64,000 bases of DNA from Mesorhizobium sp. L-8-3 (GTDB taxonomy: Bacteria > Pseudomonadota > Alphaproteobacteria > Rhizobiales > Rhizobiaceae): assembly GCF_016756615.1 (NCBI RefSeq), contig NZ_AP023262.1, positions 6,573,501 to 6,637,500 on the forward strand. The letters run 5' to 3'. Positions within the stretch are counted from its first letter, which is position 1. Each line of letters starts with the position of its first letter. A model generated the notes under the pieces. It searched no databases and was not told where the DNA came from. It saw only the letters and a list, made by a program, of their open reading frames with translations. The translations under genes were made by a program, and so were the position numbers. Shown piece after piece: positions 33,445-42,313 of the stretch.

Positions 33445-34395
33445 ATGAGACTGAAGCTGACTGGTTGCGCCCTGCTGATGACCGCTGCATTCGCGGTTTC
33501 GTCAGCCGAAGCGCAGGACAAAAAAGCACTCGCCTTTGTCGTCAACGGTGCCTCCGACTTCTGGAAGCTCGCCGAGGCCGGCGTCAAGAAGGCGCAGGAG
33601 GAACTGCCGAACTACGACCTGCAATTCAAATATCCCGAACAGGCCGCCGCCGCCGTGCAGCAACGCCTGATGGATGACCTCGTGGCCGCGGGCGTTTCGG
33701 CGATCATGGTCAGCGCCGTGGACCCGAAGACGTCGACCGAGGCACTGAACCGCGTCGGCGGGCAGGTGCCGCTCTTCACCACCGACAGCGACGCTCCCGA
33801 TACCAACCGCATCGCCTATATCGGCTCGTCAAACACCGACGCGGGCAAGCAGGCGGGCGAGATCGCGCTGAAGGCAATGCCTGACGGCGGCAAGTGCATC
33901 GGCTTCGTGGGACTGCCCGGCGCCGACAATGCGCGCGAGCGCATCGAAGGCATGAAGGCGGCGATCGAAGGATCGAAGGTCGAACTGGTCGACGTTCGCG
34001 GCGACGACATCGACCAGACCCGCGCCAAGCGCAACGTGGAAGACGCGCTGGCCGCCAATCCCGACATCGACTGCATGGTCGGATTCTACTCCTACAACAC
34101 GCCGCGCATCTACGAAGTGCTGAAGGAGGCCGGCAAGCTGGGCTCGATCACCGTCGTCGCCTTCGACGAGGATCCGATCACGCTTGGCGGCGTGCGTGAG
34201 GGATCGGTTGCTGCAACCGTCGTCCAGCAGCCCTATGAGTGGGGATATCAGGGCATGAAGCTGATGGCGAAATATCTCGAAGGCGACAAATCGGTCGTGC
34301 CCGCCGACGAGCTGATCATCGTGCCCACCAAGATCATCGACAAGGCCAATGTCGATGCGTTCGAGACCGAACTCAAGGCGCGGATCGGCAATTGA
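33445..34395 (+). CDS. Sugar-binding periplasmic protein 2
   Basis: A 316-residue RbsB-like protein. The signal peptide ends SSAEAQ-DK, then ALAFVVNGASDFWKLAEAGV, VSAIMVSAVDPKTSTEALNR, VPLFTTDSDAPDTNRIAYIG and FVGLPGADNARERIEGMKAA. The ligand-site Asp/Arg pattern is that of ribose/galactose-type proteins. It is followed by a double-domain ATPase and permease on the same strand, which form system 2. Confidence 0.92.
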   Translation: MRLKLTGCALLMTAAFAVSSAEAQDKKALAFVVNGASDFWKLAEAGVKKAQEELPNYDLQFKYPEQAAAAVQQRLMDDLVAAGVSAIMVSAVDPKTSTEALNRVGGQVPLFTTDSDAPDTNRIAYIGSSNTDAGKQAGEIALKAMPDGGKCIGFVGLPGADNARERIEGMKAAIEGSKVELVDVRGDDIDQTRAKRNVEDALAANPDIDCMVGFYSYNTPRIYEVLKEAGKLGSITVVAFDEDPITLGGVREGSVAATVVQQPYEWGYQGMKLMAKYLEGDKSVVPADELIIVPTKIIDKANVDAFETELKARIGN

Positions 34396-34492
34396 GTCCG
34401 TGATCCGCCGAAGCAGCGACCGGCAGACGTATCTCCTGCCGGTCTGCATCGCCGCCTTGCAAGGCAACCCTCGCCGCCACCATAATCCTCGC

Positions 34493-36013
34493 ATGGCCGA
34501 ACCGTTTCTGACGCTGACAGGCATTTCAAAGCACTATCCCGGCGTGAGGGCTCTGGAGCAGGTGAGCCTTTCCGTGACCGAGGGCGAAGTCATCGGCCTG
34601 ATCGGAGAGAACGGTGCCGGCAAATCGACCTTGATGAACGTTCTGGGCGGCGTCACCGGGCCGAGTGCGGGCACCATCGCGATCGACGGCAAGGAGGTCG
34701 GCCCCCTGACGGTTTCGGCCGCCATCACCGCGGGGATCGCCTTTGTGCATCAGGAGCTCAACCTGTTCGACAATCTCACCGCCGCGGCGAACATCCTGAT
34801 TGGGCGAGAACCGCTGCGGGGCGGACCGTTGAGGCTGATCGACCACAAAGCGCTCGAAGCCTCGGCGCAGCCGCTGCTCTCCCAACTCGGCGCCGACTTC
34901 AAGGCTTCCTCGCCGGTCTCGTCGCTCTCGCTTGCCCAGAAGCAGCTCGTCGAGATCGCGAAGGCGCTGTCCCTCAACGCGCGGCTGGTCATCATGGACG
35001 AGCCGACATCAAGCCTGACGGTTGCCGAAACCGAACGCCTGCTGCGGGTGATCGGCAGGCTGAAGGCGGACAAGGTCGCCATCATCTTCATCTCGCACCG
35101 GCTGGGTGAGGTGAAGCGCATCGCCGACCGCGTCGTGGTGCTCCGGGACGGCAGGGGCGTCGCCGAGATCCCTCGGCAAGAGATCGAGACCGATCGGATG
35201 ATCCGACTGATGATCGGCCGCGAGCTCAAGACGCTCTATCGCCCACCCGCCGCACCGGCCGGAGAGCCGGTGCTCGAGATCGTCGGCGTACGCACGGCAT
35301 ACAAACCCGGCATTGCCGTCGACCTGTCCGTCCGCCGCGGCGAGATCCTCGGCCTCGCCGGCCTGGTCGGCTCGGGACGCACGGAACTGGCTCGAACGAT
35401 CTTCGGCCTGGATCCCCTGCTGTCCGGCGAGATCAGGATCGACGGCAAGAAGACCACACTCGGTTCTCCGAAGGCGGCGATCGAACGCGGCATCTATCTC
35501 GTGCCTGAAGACAGGAAGCGCTCCGGACTTATCCTGCCCTTCAGCATCCGCGACAATATCAGCCTGGCCGGCCTTCGCTCTCTTGCACGCCATGGCGTTG
35601 TCGACCGCGCCAGAGTACGCGACCAGGCCGAGGTCCAGAAGAAACGGCTCGACATACGCTGCCCGAGCACCGCGTCGCCGGTCGGTTCGCTTTCCGGCGG
35701 CAACCAGCAGAAAGTCGTGCTCGCAAAGTGGCTGTCCATGCAACCGAGGCTGATCATCTTCGACGAGCCGACTCGCGGCATCGATGTCGGCGCGAAGAAC
35801 GAGATCTACCGTCTCATGCGCGAACTCGCGGATCAGGGCGTGGGCATATTGATGATCTCGAGCGACATGGAAGAGGCGATCGGCGTGAGCGATCGGATCG
35901 CGGTCATGCATGAAGGCGCGATCGCCGGCTTCCTCGACCGCAGCCGGTTCACGGAAGAGAACATTCTGTCGCTGGCCGTCGGCCGCGCACCGAGCCGGGA
36001 GGCAGCCGAATGA
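34493..36013 (+). CDS. Sugar ABC transporter ATPase, system 2 (two domains)
   Basis: A 506-residue RbsA/XylG-type ATPase with two nucleotide-binding domains. The first has GLIGENGAGKSTLMNVLGGV and LSLAQKQLVEIAKALSLNAR, with an imperfect signature (LSLAQ). The second starts near ILGLAGLVGSGRTELARTIF, a degenerate Walker A as usual, and has LSGGNQQKVVLAKWLSMQPR. ATG 34493 gives the family N-terminus; the open frame upstream overlaps the binding-protein end. It overlaps the permease by 4 bases. Confidence 0.93.
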   Translation: MAEPFLTLTGISKHYPGVRALEQVSLSVTEGEVIGLIGENGAGKSTLMNVLGGVTGPSAGTIAIDGKEVGPLTVSAAITAGIAFVHQELNLFDNLTAAANILIGREPLRGGPLRLIDHKALEASAQPLLSQLGADFKASSPVSSLSLAQKQLVEIAKALSLNARLVIMDEPTSSLTVAETERLLRVIGRLKADKVAIIFISHRLGEVKRIADRVVVLRDGRGVAEIPRQEIETDRMIRLMIGRELKTLYRPPAAPAGEPVLEIVGVRTAYKPGIAVDLSVRRGEILGLAGLVGSGRTELARTIFGLDPLLSGEIRIDGKKTTLGSPKAAIERGIYLVPEDRKRSGLILPFSIRDNISLAGLRSLARHGVVDRARVRDQAEVQKKRLDIRCPSTASPVGSLSGGNQQKVVLAKWLSMQPRLIIFDEPTRGIDVGAKNEIYRLMRELADQGVGILMISSDMEEAIGVSDRIAVMHEGAIAGFLDRSRFTEENILSLAVGRAPSREAAE

Positions 36014-36972
36014 ACCGCAAGGATTTCGGCCTGCTCGTCCTGATCCTGGTCGTCGGCACCGTCGTCGCCATCATCAATCCACGTTTTCTGTCCCCGGTTA
36101 ACCTGTCCAACACGGCCAATCTGATCGGCCTCTTCGGCATCTTCGCGCTCGGTCAGGCCTTCGTCATCATCTCGGGCGGCATCGAGCTTTCCGTCGGCTC
36201 GGTCATCGCGCTGCTGGGGGTCATTTTCGTCGACTTTGTCGCGGGGGGAACCGTTCCGCCGGGCGCGGCATTCGTGATCGTCGTGCTGCTCGGCTGTCTG
36301 ATCGGCCTGGTCCACGGCCTGCTGATCACGCGCGTCGGGCTGCAGCCCTTCGTCGTGACGCTTTGCGGCCTGCTGATCTATCGTGGTGTCGCCCGCTACT
36401 ACACCGACGATGCAACAGCGGGTTTCCCATTCGGCGCCAGCTTCCCGACGCTCGAATGGCTGGTGGCCGGACGTTTCTATGGCGTTCCGCACAGCCTCAT
36501 CGCCTTTGTGGTCTTGACCGTGGTCATGGCGTTGGTTCTCCACAGGTCGGTCTACGGCCGCCATCTCTTCGCGGTCGGCAACAATGAGGAAGCAGCGCGC
36601 CATTCGGGCATCGACACGTCGCGCGTCATCGTCACAGCCTATGTCATCTGCTGCGGCCTGACTGCGGTGGCCGCGATCTTCATCGCGATGTACACGCGCT
36701 CGATCTCGCCGTCCTCCCACGGCAGTTTCTACGAACTCTACGCCATCGCGGCCGCCGTGCTCGGCGGCTGCTCGCTGCGCGGCGGCGAAGGGTCCGTCCT
36801 CGGCGTTGTGCTCGGCACTGTCCTGCTTCAGGTGCTGCAGAACCTGGTCAATCTGTTGGGCATTCCGAGTTCGCTCAACTTCGCGGTCATGGGATCGGTG
36901 ATCCTCGTGGGCGTCATCGCCGACCGGCAGTTTTCGCGACGGAGGAGCCTTAAAGTCGCCGCCGCAGAATAG
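36010..36972 (+). CDS. Sugar ABC transporter permease, system 2
   Basis: A 320-residue RbsC-like permease. FLSPVNLSNTANLIGLFGIF, ALGQAFVIISGGIELSVGSV and AVGNNEEAARHSGIDTSRVI are the family blocks. GGCSLRGGEGSVLGVVLGTV is the conserved loop. It ends the system 2 operon (SBP2-ATPase-permease). No fucose/ribose kinase is nearby, so uptake probably feeds the oxidative route started by the 1-dehydrogenase (inference). Confidence 0.92.
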   Translation: MNRKDFGLLVLILVVGTVVAIINPRFLSPVNLSNTANLIGLFGIFALGQAFVIISGGIELSVGSVIALLGVIFVDFVAGGTVPPGAAFVIVVLLGCLIGLVHGLLITRVGLQPFVVTLCGLLIYRGVARYYTDDATAGFPFGASFPTLEWLVAGRFYGVPHSLIAFVVLTVVMALVLHRSVYGRHLFAVGNNEEAARHSGIDTSRVIVTAYVICCGLTAVAAIFIAMYTRSISPSSHGSFYELYAIAAAVLGGCSLRGGEGSVLGVVLGTVLLQVLQNLVNLLGIPSSLNFAVMGSVILVGVIADRQFSRRRSLKVAAAE

Positions 36973-37063
36973 CGGCGACGCTCAGCGGGAGAGCATGGGC
37001 GTGCGTGACTGTTGCGATGCCCTCAACGGGCTTGATCATCATGCGGGCGGCCACACTTCGCGG

Positions 37064-37351
37064 TCATCGGAATCCCGCCTCCTTTTGATGTCGTACAGCC
37101 AAGATCGTTACGGCATCATCATCGACACGGGCAACATAGCCGCTATCCCCGAAGTCGATTTGCCATTCCCGGTATTGTTCGGGCAGGCCTTCGACAAGAC
37201 GACCCATCCGCGGATGCGTGCCCAATGCCCGCACGCCTTGCCTGATCGTCTCACCCGCCCTTCTCACAGCATCGGCGCTCTTGGGTCGGAGAAAATCCCA
37301 CAGCCGCTGCATGTCCCGGATCGCGGCCGGGGCAAATATCACTTGTGGCAT
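37064..37351 (-). CDS. ParE/RelE-family toxin
   Basis: A 95-residue toxin. VIFAPAAIRDMQRLWDFLRP and IRQGVRALGTHPRMGRLVEG, then EWQIDFGDSGYVARVDDDAV, and a basic end VRHQKEAGFR match the ParE/RelE fold. Members poison gyrase or cleave mRNA; which applies here is unknown. The gene overlaps the antitoxin end by 13 bases, i.e. one operon. Confidence 0.85.
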   Translation of the reverse strand: MPQVIFAPAAIRDMQRLWDFLRPKSADAVRRAGETIRQGVRALGTHPRMGRLVEGLPEQYREWQIDFGDSGYVARVDDDAVTILAVRHQKEAGFR

Positions 37352-37617
37352 ATGGGCACGGGACGTTCGCCTTCAGTTCCCCAACTCGCAAGCCACTTGT
37401 CGCCTTCCTCTGCCGTGGCGTGCAGGCCAGTCGCCTGAAATTCTTCCCATGCTTTGAGCGTGTCCTGCCGCAATGCTTCGCGCTTTTCCTCCCGCTCGAC
37501 ATACTGCGCTATGGCTTCGCGCATGATCCAGTGCGAGGTACGGCGGCGAGACTCGGTGAGCTGTTTCACCCGCCCTTTCAACTCGTCATCGAGTTTGATG
37601 GATGTTGCTGTTGCCAT
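37339..37617 (-). CDS. CopG/ParD-like ribbon-helix-helix antitoxin
   Basis: A 92-residue antitoxin. SIKLDDELKGRVKQLTESRR and SHWIMREAIAQYVEREEKRE form the RHH DNA-binding domain; the acidic C-terminal part (TLKAWEEFQATGLHATAEEG) should wrap around the toxin. It is the first gene of the pair and should autoregulate it. Confidence 0.87.
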   Translation of the reverse strand: MATATSIKLDDELKGRVKQLTESRRRTSHWIMREAIAQYVEREEKREALRQDTLKAWEEFQATGLHATAEEGDKWLASWGTEGERPVPICHK

Positions 37618-37688
37618 GCCGCAGCCTCTCCTCTGCCCAATTGTCCATGCACATGAAGCTTCGCTGAGAGGTCGATATCAGTTTCTTC

Positions 37689-38327
37689 TTATGTTTGCGG
37701 CTGACGCGGATATGCCGCTTCGAAGGCCGGCAACTTCGCGCATGCGGCGACGATGGCGTTGATGCGCTCGAGCCCGCTTATGTCGGCGTCCCAGCGCTTG
37801 GCGTTGTAGACTTGCGGGACCAGGCAGAGGTCGGCCATGGTCGGTCTGTCGCCATGACAGAAGCGTCCGGTGCTGGAGTGGTCAAGCAGCTCCTCGACCG
37901 CCGCCAGCCCCTCGCCGATGAACTTCTTCATCCATTCGGAGCGCACGGCATCTCCCCCCTTGGTGAGTTCCATGACGTGGGCGACCGGACCGAGGTTGCA
38001 GACGGGATGTATGTCCATGGCGATGGCGTAGGAGAGCGCCCGCACCCGTGCCCGCCCGCCCGGCCGGCCCGGCAGGAGGCCGGAGCCCGGTCGTGTCTCC
38101 TCGAGATATTCGACGATGGCCAGCGACTGGGTGAGCCTCAAACCGTCGATCTCGAGCACCGGCACGGCGCCCTGCGGATTGCGGGCAAGATGTTCCGGCG
38201 CCTTGTGCTCCCGGTCGAGCAGGTTGACGGGGACTGTCTCGTAGTCGATGTCAAGCAGATTGAGAGCGATGCGGACCCGGTAGCTCGCCGAGGATCGCCA
38301 GTAGTCGTAGAGGACCGGTGTCGTCAT
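37689..38327 (-). CDS. maiA: Maleylacetoacetate isomerase
   Basis: A 212-residue zeta-class GST converting maleylacetoacetate to fumarylacetoacetate with glutathione. YDYWRSSASYRVRIALNLLD is the zeta signature (SSCSWRVR-type; here SSASYRVR, with Ala in place of the Cys), NPQGAVPVLEIDGLRLTQSL the glutathione site, and TMADLCLVPQVYNAKRWDAD the C-terminal domain. It ends the minus-strand tyrosine-catabolic operon and overlaps the DUF2783 gene by 4 bases. Confidence 0.92.
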   Translation of the reverse strand: MTTPVLYDYWRSSASYRVRIALNLLDIDYETVPVNLLDREHKAPEHLARNPQGAVPVLEIDGLRLTQSLAIVEYLEETRPGSGLLPGRPGGRARVRALSYAIAMDIHPVCNLGPVAHVMELTKGGDAVRSEWMKKFIGEGLAAVEELLDHSSTGRFCHGDRPTMADLCLVPQVYNAKRWDADISGLERINAIVAACAKLPAFEAAYPRQPQT

Positions 38328-38524
38328 TTCGCGAAACGCTCCCTTGCCTTGGCGAGTGCTGCCTGAAGCACGGCGATATCGCCGACCAGATTGGCAAGGA
38401 TCAGCACCAGCCTTGCGTTGAGCCGCGCGCTTTCCTCCGCTGACAGGCCCTCATGAGCCTCGAGCAGTGATGCATAAAACACATCGCCTGCCGGGCCGAG
38501 GCGGTCGCTTCCGAGATCGATCAT
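38324..38524 (-). CDS. DUF2783 domain protein
   Basis: A 66-residue, mostly helical protein: DVFYASLLEAHEGLSAEESA, RLNARLVLILANLVGDIAVL. DUF2783 proteins are found almost always beside aromatic monooxygenase/homogentisate genes, but their role is unknown. It is sandwiched between the FAD monooxygenase (3 bases away) and maiA (4-base overlap), so it is cotranslated with both. It may be an accessory subunit of the monooxygenase (inference). Confidence 0.85.
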   Translation of the reverse strand: MIDLGSDRLGPAGDVFYASLLEAHEGLSAEESARLNARLVLILANLVGDIAVLQAALAKARERFAK

Positions 38525-38527
38525 TGG

Positions 38528-40123
38528 TCATGGCCTCCCCAAGGCGCGCCGATGCGCAGCGCCGATCGCCGCGGCGTCTGGCGCCCGAAATGCCGCCGCG
38601 ACATGCTGGTCGGGACGGATCAGGTAGGTGAACCCCTCCCCGTAACGCCGGAAGGCATGGCCCGAAACATCCTGCAGCTCTCCCCCGCCTGGCCGCGAGA
38701 CATGGACGTGCTTGATATCGTTGACCTCGATCCGGGGCCGGTCGCCGAAGGACAGCAGCGTGAAGCCGCCGTTCAGTTGGCCGAGCAGCCAGACATCCGT
38801 TTCGCCGTGCCTCAGCGGCGCATCCAGGCAGGCCGAGCCCGGTTCGAGCACGGCTTCGGCCGACGGCGTCTGCAGCGGCAGCCCGGCCAGCGAGCAAGGC
38901 ACGGACAGGCGGCCGGAATTGACCAGCTTCCTGGCGAAGACCATGTCGGCGGCAAGGTCGAGCACTTCGTCACGCAGCATCTTCTCCATCGCCGATTTAG
39001 GCGTCATGAAGTTGGTGGCGCGCGACGAGTTGGCGATGTTCTCGTCCGCACCATGGATACGTTCGTCGTCGTAGCTCGCCAGCAGCGCTTCCGGCGCCTG
39101 CCCATTCAGCACTGCCGCAAGCTTCCAGCCGAGATTGTCGACGTCCTGGATGCCGCCATTGCCGCCACGCGCGCCGAAGGGCGAAACGATGTGGGCGCTG
39201 TCGCCGACGAAGATCACGCGGTCATGGACGAAGCGCTCGAGCCTGCGGCACTGGAAGGTGTAGACCGACACCCAGTCGATCTCGAAATCGCTGCGGCCGA
39301 TCACCTTTTCGATGCGCGGGATGACGTTTTCCGGCCGCCTCTCGGCCTCGGGGTCGGCGTCCCAGCCAAGTTGCAGGTCGATGCGGTAGATATCGTCGGG
39401 CTGCTTGTGCAGCAGCGCCGACTGCCCGGCATGGAAGGTCGGCTCGAACCAGAACCGGCGCTCGGACGGAAAATCCGCCTTCAGCTCGATATCGGCAATA
39501 AGGAAGCGCTCCTCGAACAGCTTGCCGGCGAAATCCAGGCCGAGTTCGGACCGCACCAGCGATTTCGCGCCATCGCAGGCGAGCAGGTAGTCGGCCTCCA
39601 GTCGATAGGTCCCGTCCGGCGTCTCGATCCTGGCCACTGCGCCAGCGGCGATCTTTTCGACACCGATCACCTTGTTCTTGAAGCGCAGGTCGATCAGATC
39701 GGGAAAGTCGCGCGCGCGCTCGACCAGATATTGCTCGACATAATATTGCTGGAGATTGACGAAGGCCGGCATCTTGTGGCCGTCCTCCGGCAGCAGGTCG
39801 AAGCTGTAGACTTCGCGGTCGCCGTGATAGAGCCGGCCGATCTTCCAGGTCACCCCCTTCTCGACCATGCGCTCGCCGACGCCGAGACGGTCGAAGATCT
39901 CCAGCGTGCGCTTGGCCCAGCAAATGGCGCGGCTGCCGACCGAGACGACGTCATTGTCGTCGAGCACGACCGAGGCGACGCCGCGCAAGGCAAGGTCGAT
40001 CGCCATCGACAGGCCCGTCGGGCCGGCGCCGACGATGACGACCGGGTAGCGGCCCGGCGCGGGCTTGCCCGAGACTTCGGGCGGCGGCGTGTAGCCGAAA
40101 TGCTGATACCGATATCGCGCCAT
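38528..40123 (-). CDS. FAD-dependent aromatic monooxygenase
   Basis: A 531-residue flavoprotein hydroxylase (PheA/MhpA type). VVIVGAGPTGLSMAIDLALR is the FAD GxGxxG motif, YLLACDGAKSLVRSELGL the DG motif, and VIFVGDSAHIVSPFGARGGN the GD motif, followed by GGIQDVDNLGWKLAAVLNG. A C-terminal thioredoxin-like domain follows (from about residue 410). The homogentisate setting suggests it makes homogentisate or a related hydroquinone, e.g. from 3-hydroxyphenylacetate or another phenolic acid. That is an inference. Confidence 0.88.
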   Translation of the reverse strand: MARYRYQHFGYTPPPEVSGKPAPGRYPVVIVGAGPTGLSMAIDLALRGVASVVLDDNDVVSVGSRAICWAKRTLEIFDRLGVGERMVEKGVTWKIGRLYHGDREVYSFDLLPEDGHKMPAFVNLQQYYVEQYLVERARDFPDLIDLRFKNKVIGVEKIAAGAVARIETPDGTYRLEADYLLACDGAKSLVRSELGLDFAGKLFEERFLIADIELKADFPSERRFWFEPTFHAGQSALLHKQPDDIYRIDLQLGWDADPEAERRPENVIPRIEKVIGRSDFEIDWVSVYTFQCRRLERFVHDRVIFVGDSAHIVSPFGARGGNGGIQDVDNLGWKLAAVLNGQAPEALLASYDDERIHGADENIANSSRATNFMTPKSAMEKMLRDEVLDLAADMVFARKLVNSGRLSVPCSLAGLPLQTPSAEAVLEPGSACLDAPLRHGETDVWLLGQLNGGFTLLSFGDRPRIEVNDIKHVHVSRPGGGELQDVSGHAFRRYGEGFTYLIRPDQHVAAAFRAPDAAAIGAAHRRALGRP

Positions 40124-40146
40124 GTCTTCTCCCGAACGCCCGCCCT

Positions 40147-40245
40147 AAGCAGGCTTACGTGGCTTCGCCCACGCTTCGCCTGCCTAGCCTCTCTTGCCGC
40201 AGGTCTTTGCCGGAAAACCGTAGGACACTTTTCCGAAACCTGCTT
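40147..40245. repeat. Dispersed palindromic intergenic repeat, copy B
   Basis: Inverted copy of the element at 21306-21407, 99 bases, with the same AAGCAGG/CCTGCTT ends. It lies between the monooxygenase and MBL genes of one operon. Confidence 0.8.
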
Positions 40246-40254
40246 AGGGCTCCA

Positions 40255-41229
40255 TCACCCCTGCAGTCGCTCCCACATCTCCCGGTCGCGCTCCGCGGTC
40301 CAGATGCGCGGCGTGTCGACACCAAGAGCCTCGTCATAGGCGCGGGCCACGTTGAAGGGCAGGCAGTGCTCGTAGATCGCATAGGACGAGAATTTCGGAT
40401 CGCATTCGGCGCGAACGGCGTCCCAGGCCTCCTTCAGCGAGCCGCCGCCCTGTGCCACGCGGGCGATCGGCCGGTAGGTCGAACGGATGAAGTCGGCGGT
40501 ATTGTCGAGCGCCTCATTGACCATCTTGGCGCCGACCAGGGCATCGCCGCGACCCGGCGCGATCGCCGAAAGATCGAAACCGCGGATCGCCTCCAGCGTC
40601 GCCGGCCAGTCGGCGAAATGCGCGTCGCCGCAATAGCAGGCCGAGTGGTATTCGACGATGTCGCCGGTGAACATGACGTTCTCGTCGGGCACATGGGCGA
40701 CGATGTCGCCGGCCGTGTGGGCGCGTCCGAGGAAACGCAGGTCGATGCGGCGCTTGCCGAGATAGAAGCTCGCGCGGTCGTTGAAGGTGAGCGTCGGCCA
40801 GGTCAGGCCCGGGATGGATTCGTGGCCCTGAAACAGCCGCGGAAAACGTCCGAATTCGGAGTCCCAATCCTCCTGCCCGCGCTCGACCACCATGGCGCGC
40901 GCCTTTTCCGACATGATGACCTCGGAAGCCCCATAGGCCGAGGCACCGAGCACACGAACCGCATGGTAGTGCGACAGCACGACATATTTGATCGGCTTGT
41001 CGGTGACCTTGCGGATCTGCTCGATCACCTTGCCGGCGAGCCTGGGGGTCGCCTGCGCATCGACGATCATCACGCTGTCGTCGCCGATGATCACGCCCGT
41101 ATTGGGATCGCCCTCGGCCGTGAAGGCCCAGAGGTCGCGGCCGACCTCTGTGAAGGAGATCTTCTTCTCCGCAAGATCGCCCTGCGAGGCGAAAGACTTT
41201 GGCGAGGTGGATGGGGCCATTGGGGTCAC
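40255..41229 (-). CDS. MBL-fold protein of the homogentisate cluster
   Basis: A 324-residue metallo-beta-lactamase-fold protein. GVIIGDDSVMIVDAQATPRL and KYVVLSHYHAVRVLGASAYG give the usual first strands, but the HxHxDH motif is HYHAVR, lacking the Asp-His. RFLGRAHTAGDIVAHVPDEN, VMFTGDIVEY supply the later His and Asp. So metal binding is probably altered or mononuclear. It overlaps the FAH gene by 4 bases. Its role in the pathway is unknown; hydrolysis of a CoA or lactone intermediate is possible. Confidence 0.82.
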   Translation of the reverse strand: MTPMAPSTSPKSFASQGDLAEKKISFTEVGRDLWAFTAEGDPNTGVIIGDDSVMIVDAQATPRLAGKVIEQIRKVTDKPIKYVVLSHYHAVRVLGASAYGASEVIMSEKARAMVVERGQEDWDSEFGRFPRLFQGHESIPGLTWPTLTFNDRASFYLGKRRIDLRFLGRAHTAGDIVAHVPDENVMFTGDIVEYHSACYCGDAHFADWPATLEAIRGFDLSAIAPGRGDALVGAKMVNEALDNTADFIRSTYRPIARVAQGGGSLKEAWDAVRAECDPKFSSYAIYEHCLPFNVARAYDEALGVDTPRIWTAERDREMWERLQG

Positions 41230-42245
41230 TTTTCCTTTTCGTATTTCGTCACCGACTGCTCGATCGCACCGAAGATCGAATGGCCGGCCTTGTCCTTCAT
41301 CTCGATGCGCACCGTGTCGCCGAAATGCATGAAGGGCGTGGCCGGCTTGCCGGTTGCGATCGTCTCGATCATGCGGATCTCGGCAATGCAGGAGTAGCCG
41401 GCCCCGCCTTCGGAAACCGGCTTGCCGGGCCCGCCGTCGAGCTTGTTCGATACGGTGCCCGAACCGATGATGGAGCCGGCCGAGAGCGGCCGCGTCTTCG
41501 CGGCATGAGCGACGAGCGTCGGGAAATCGAAGGTCATGTCGATGCCCGCATCGGCCCGCCCAAAGGGCTTTCCGTTGAGATCGACAGAGAGCGGCAAATG
41601 CACCCTGCCACCGTCCCAGGCCTCTCCCAACTCGTCCGGCGTCACGGCGACGGGCGAAAAGGCGGAGGAAGGCTTCGACTGGAAGAAGCCGAAACCCTTG
41701 GCCAGTTCGGCCGGGATGAGCCCGCGCAGCGAAACGTCGTTGACCAGCATGACGAGCCGTATGGCGTCGCGCGCCTCCACCACGCTCGCGCCCATCGGCA
41801 CGTCGCCGACAACCACGGCGACCTCGCCCTCCATGTCGATACCATAGGCCTCATCGGCCATCGGGATCGGATCGCGCGGCGCGAGGAAGGCATCGCTGCC
41901 GCCCTGATATAGCAGCGGGTCTGTCCAGAAGCTCTCCGGCATTTCGGCATTGCGCGCCTTTCGGACGAGTTCGACATGGTTCACATAGGCCGAGCCGTCG
42001 GCCCATTGATAGGCGCGCGGCAGCGGCGACAGGGCGTCGTGCTCGTGGAAACGATCCGCGGGAACCGAGCCGTGTTCCAGCGATTCCGAGAGCGCCGCCA
42101 GATGGGAGGATAGCCGCCTCCAGTCGTCGAGCGCCGCCTGCAGGGTCGGGGCCAGGAACGACGCGTCGGTAAAGCGCGTCAGGTCGCGCGACACGACCAC
42201 CAGTTTTCCGTCACGCGTGCCGTTCTTCAAAGTGGCGAGTTTCAT
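41226..42245 (-). CDS. Fumarylacetoacetate hydrolase family protein
   Basis: A 339-residue FAH-fold enzyme cleaving fumarylacetoacetate to fumarate and acetoacetate. AYQWADGSAYVNHVELVRKA and YGIDMEGEVAVVVGDVPMGA contain the catalytic/metal Glu residues; LRGLIPAELAKGFGFFQSKP and GSIIGSGTVSNKL are family blocks. MKLATLKNGTRDGKLVVVSR is the typical N-terminus. Position between hmgA and maiA makes the tyrosine pathway role very likely (fahA-type). Confidence 0.9.
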   Translation of the reverse strand: MKLATLKNGTRDGKLVVVSRDLTRFTDASFLAPTLQAALDDWRRLSSHLAALSESLEHGSVPADRFHEHDALSPLPRAYQWADGSAYVNHVELVRKARNAEMPESFWTDPLLYQGGSDAFLAPRDPIPMADEAYGIDMEGEVAVVVGDVPMGASVVEARDAIRLVMLVNDVSLRGLIPAELAKGFGFFQSKPSSAFSPVAVTPDELGEAWDGGRVHLPLSVDLNGKPFGRADAGIDMTFDFPTLVAHAAKTRPLSAGSIIGSGTVSNKLDGGPGKPVSEGGAGYSCIAEIRMIETIATGKPATPFMHFGDTVRIEMKDKAGHSIFGAIEQSVTKYEKEK

Positions 42246-42313
42246 GCGGTTTCCAGCCCTTGAGATTGTCGTTGGTGCCTGCCGGTCCGTCGGCGGGTCG
42301 CAGGCAGCTTAAA

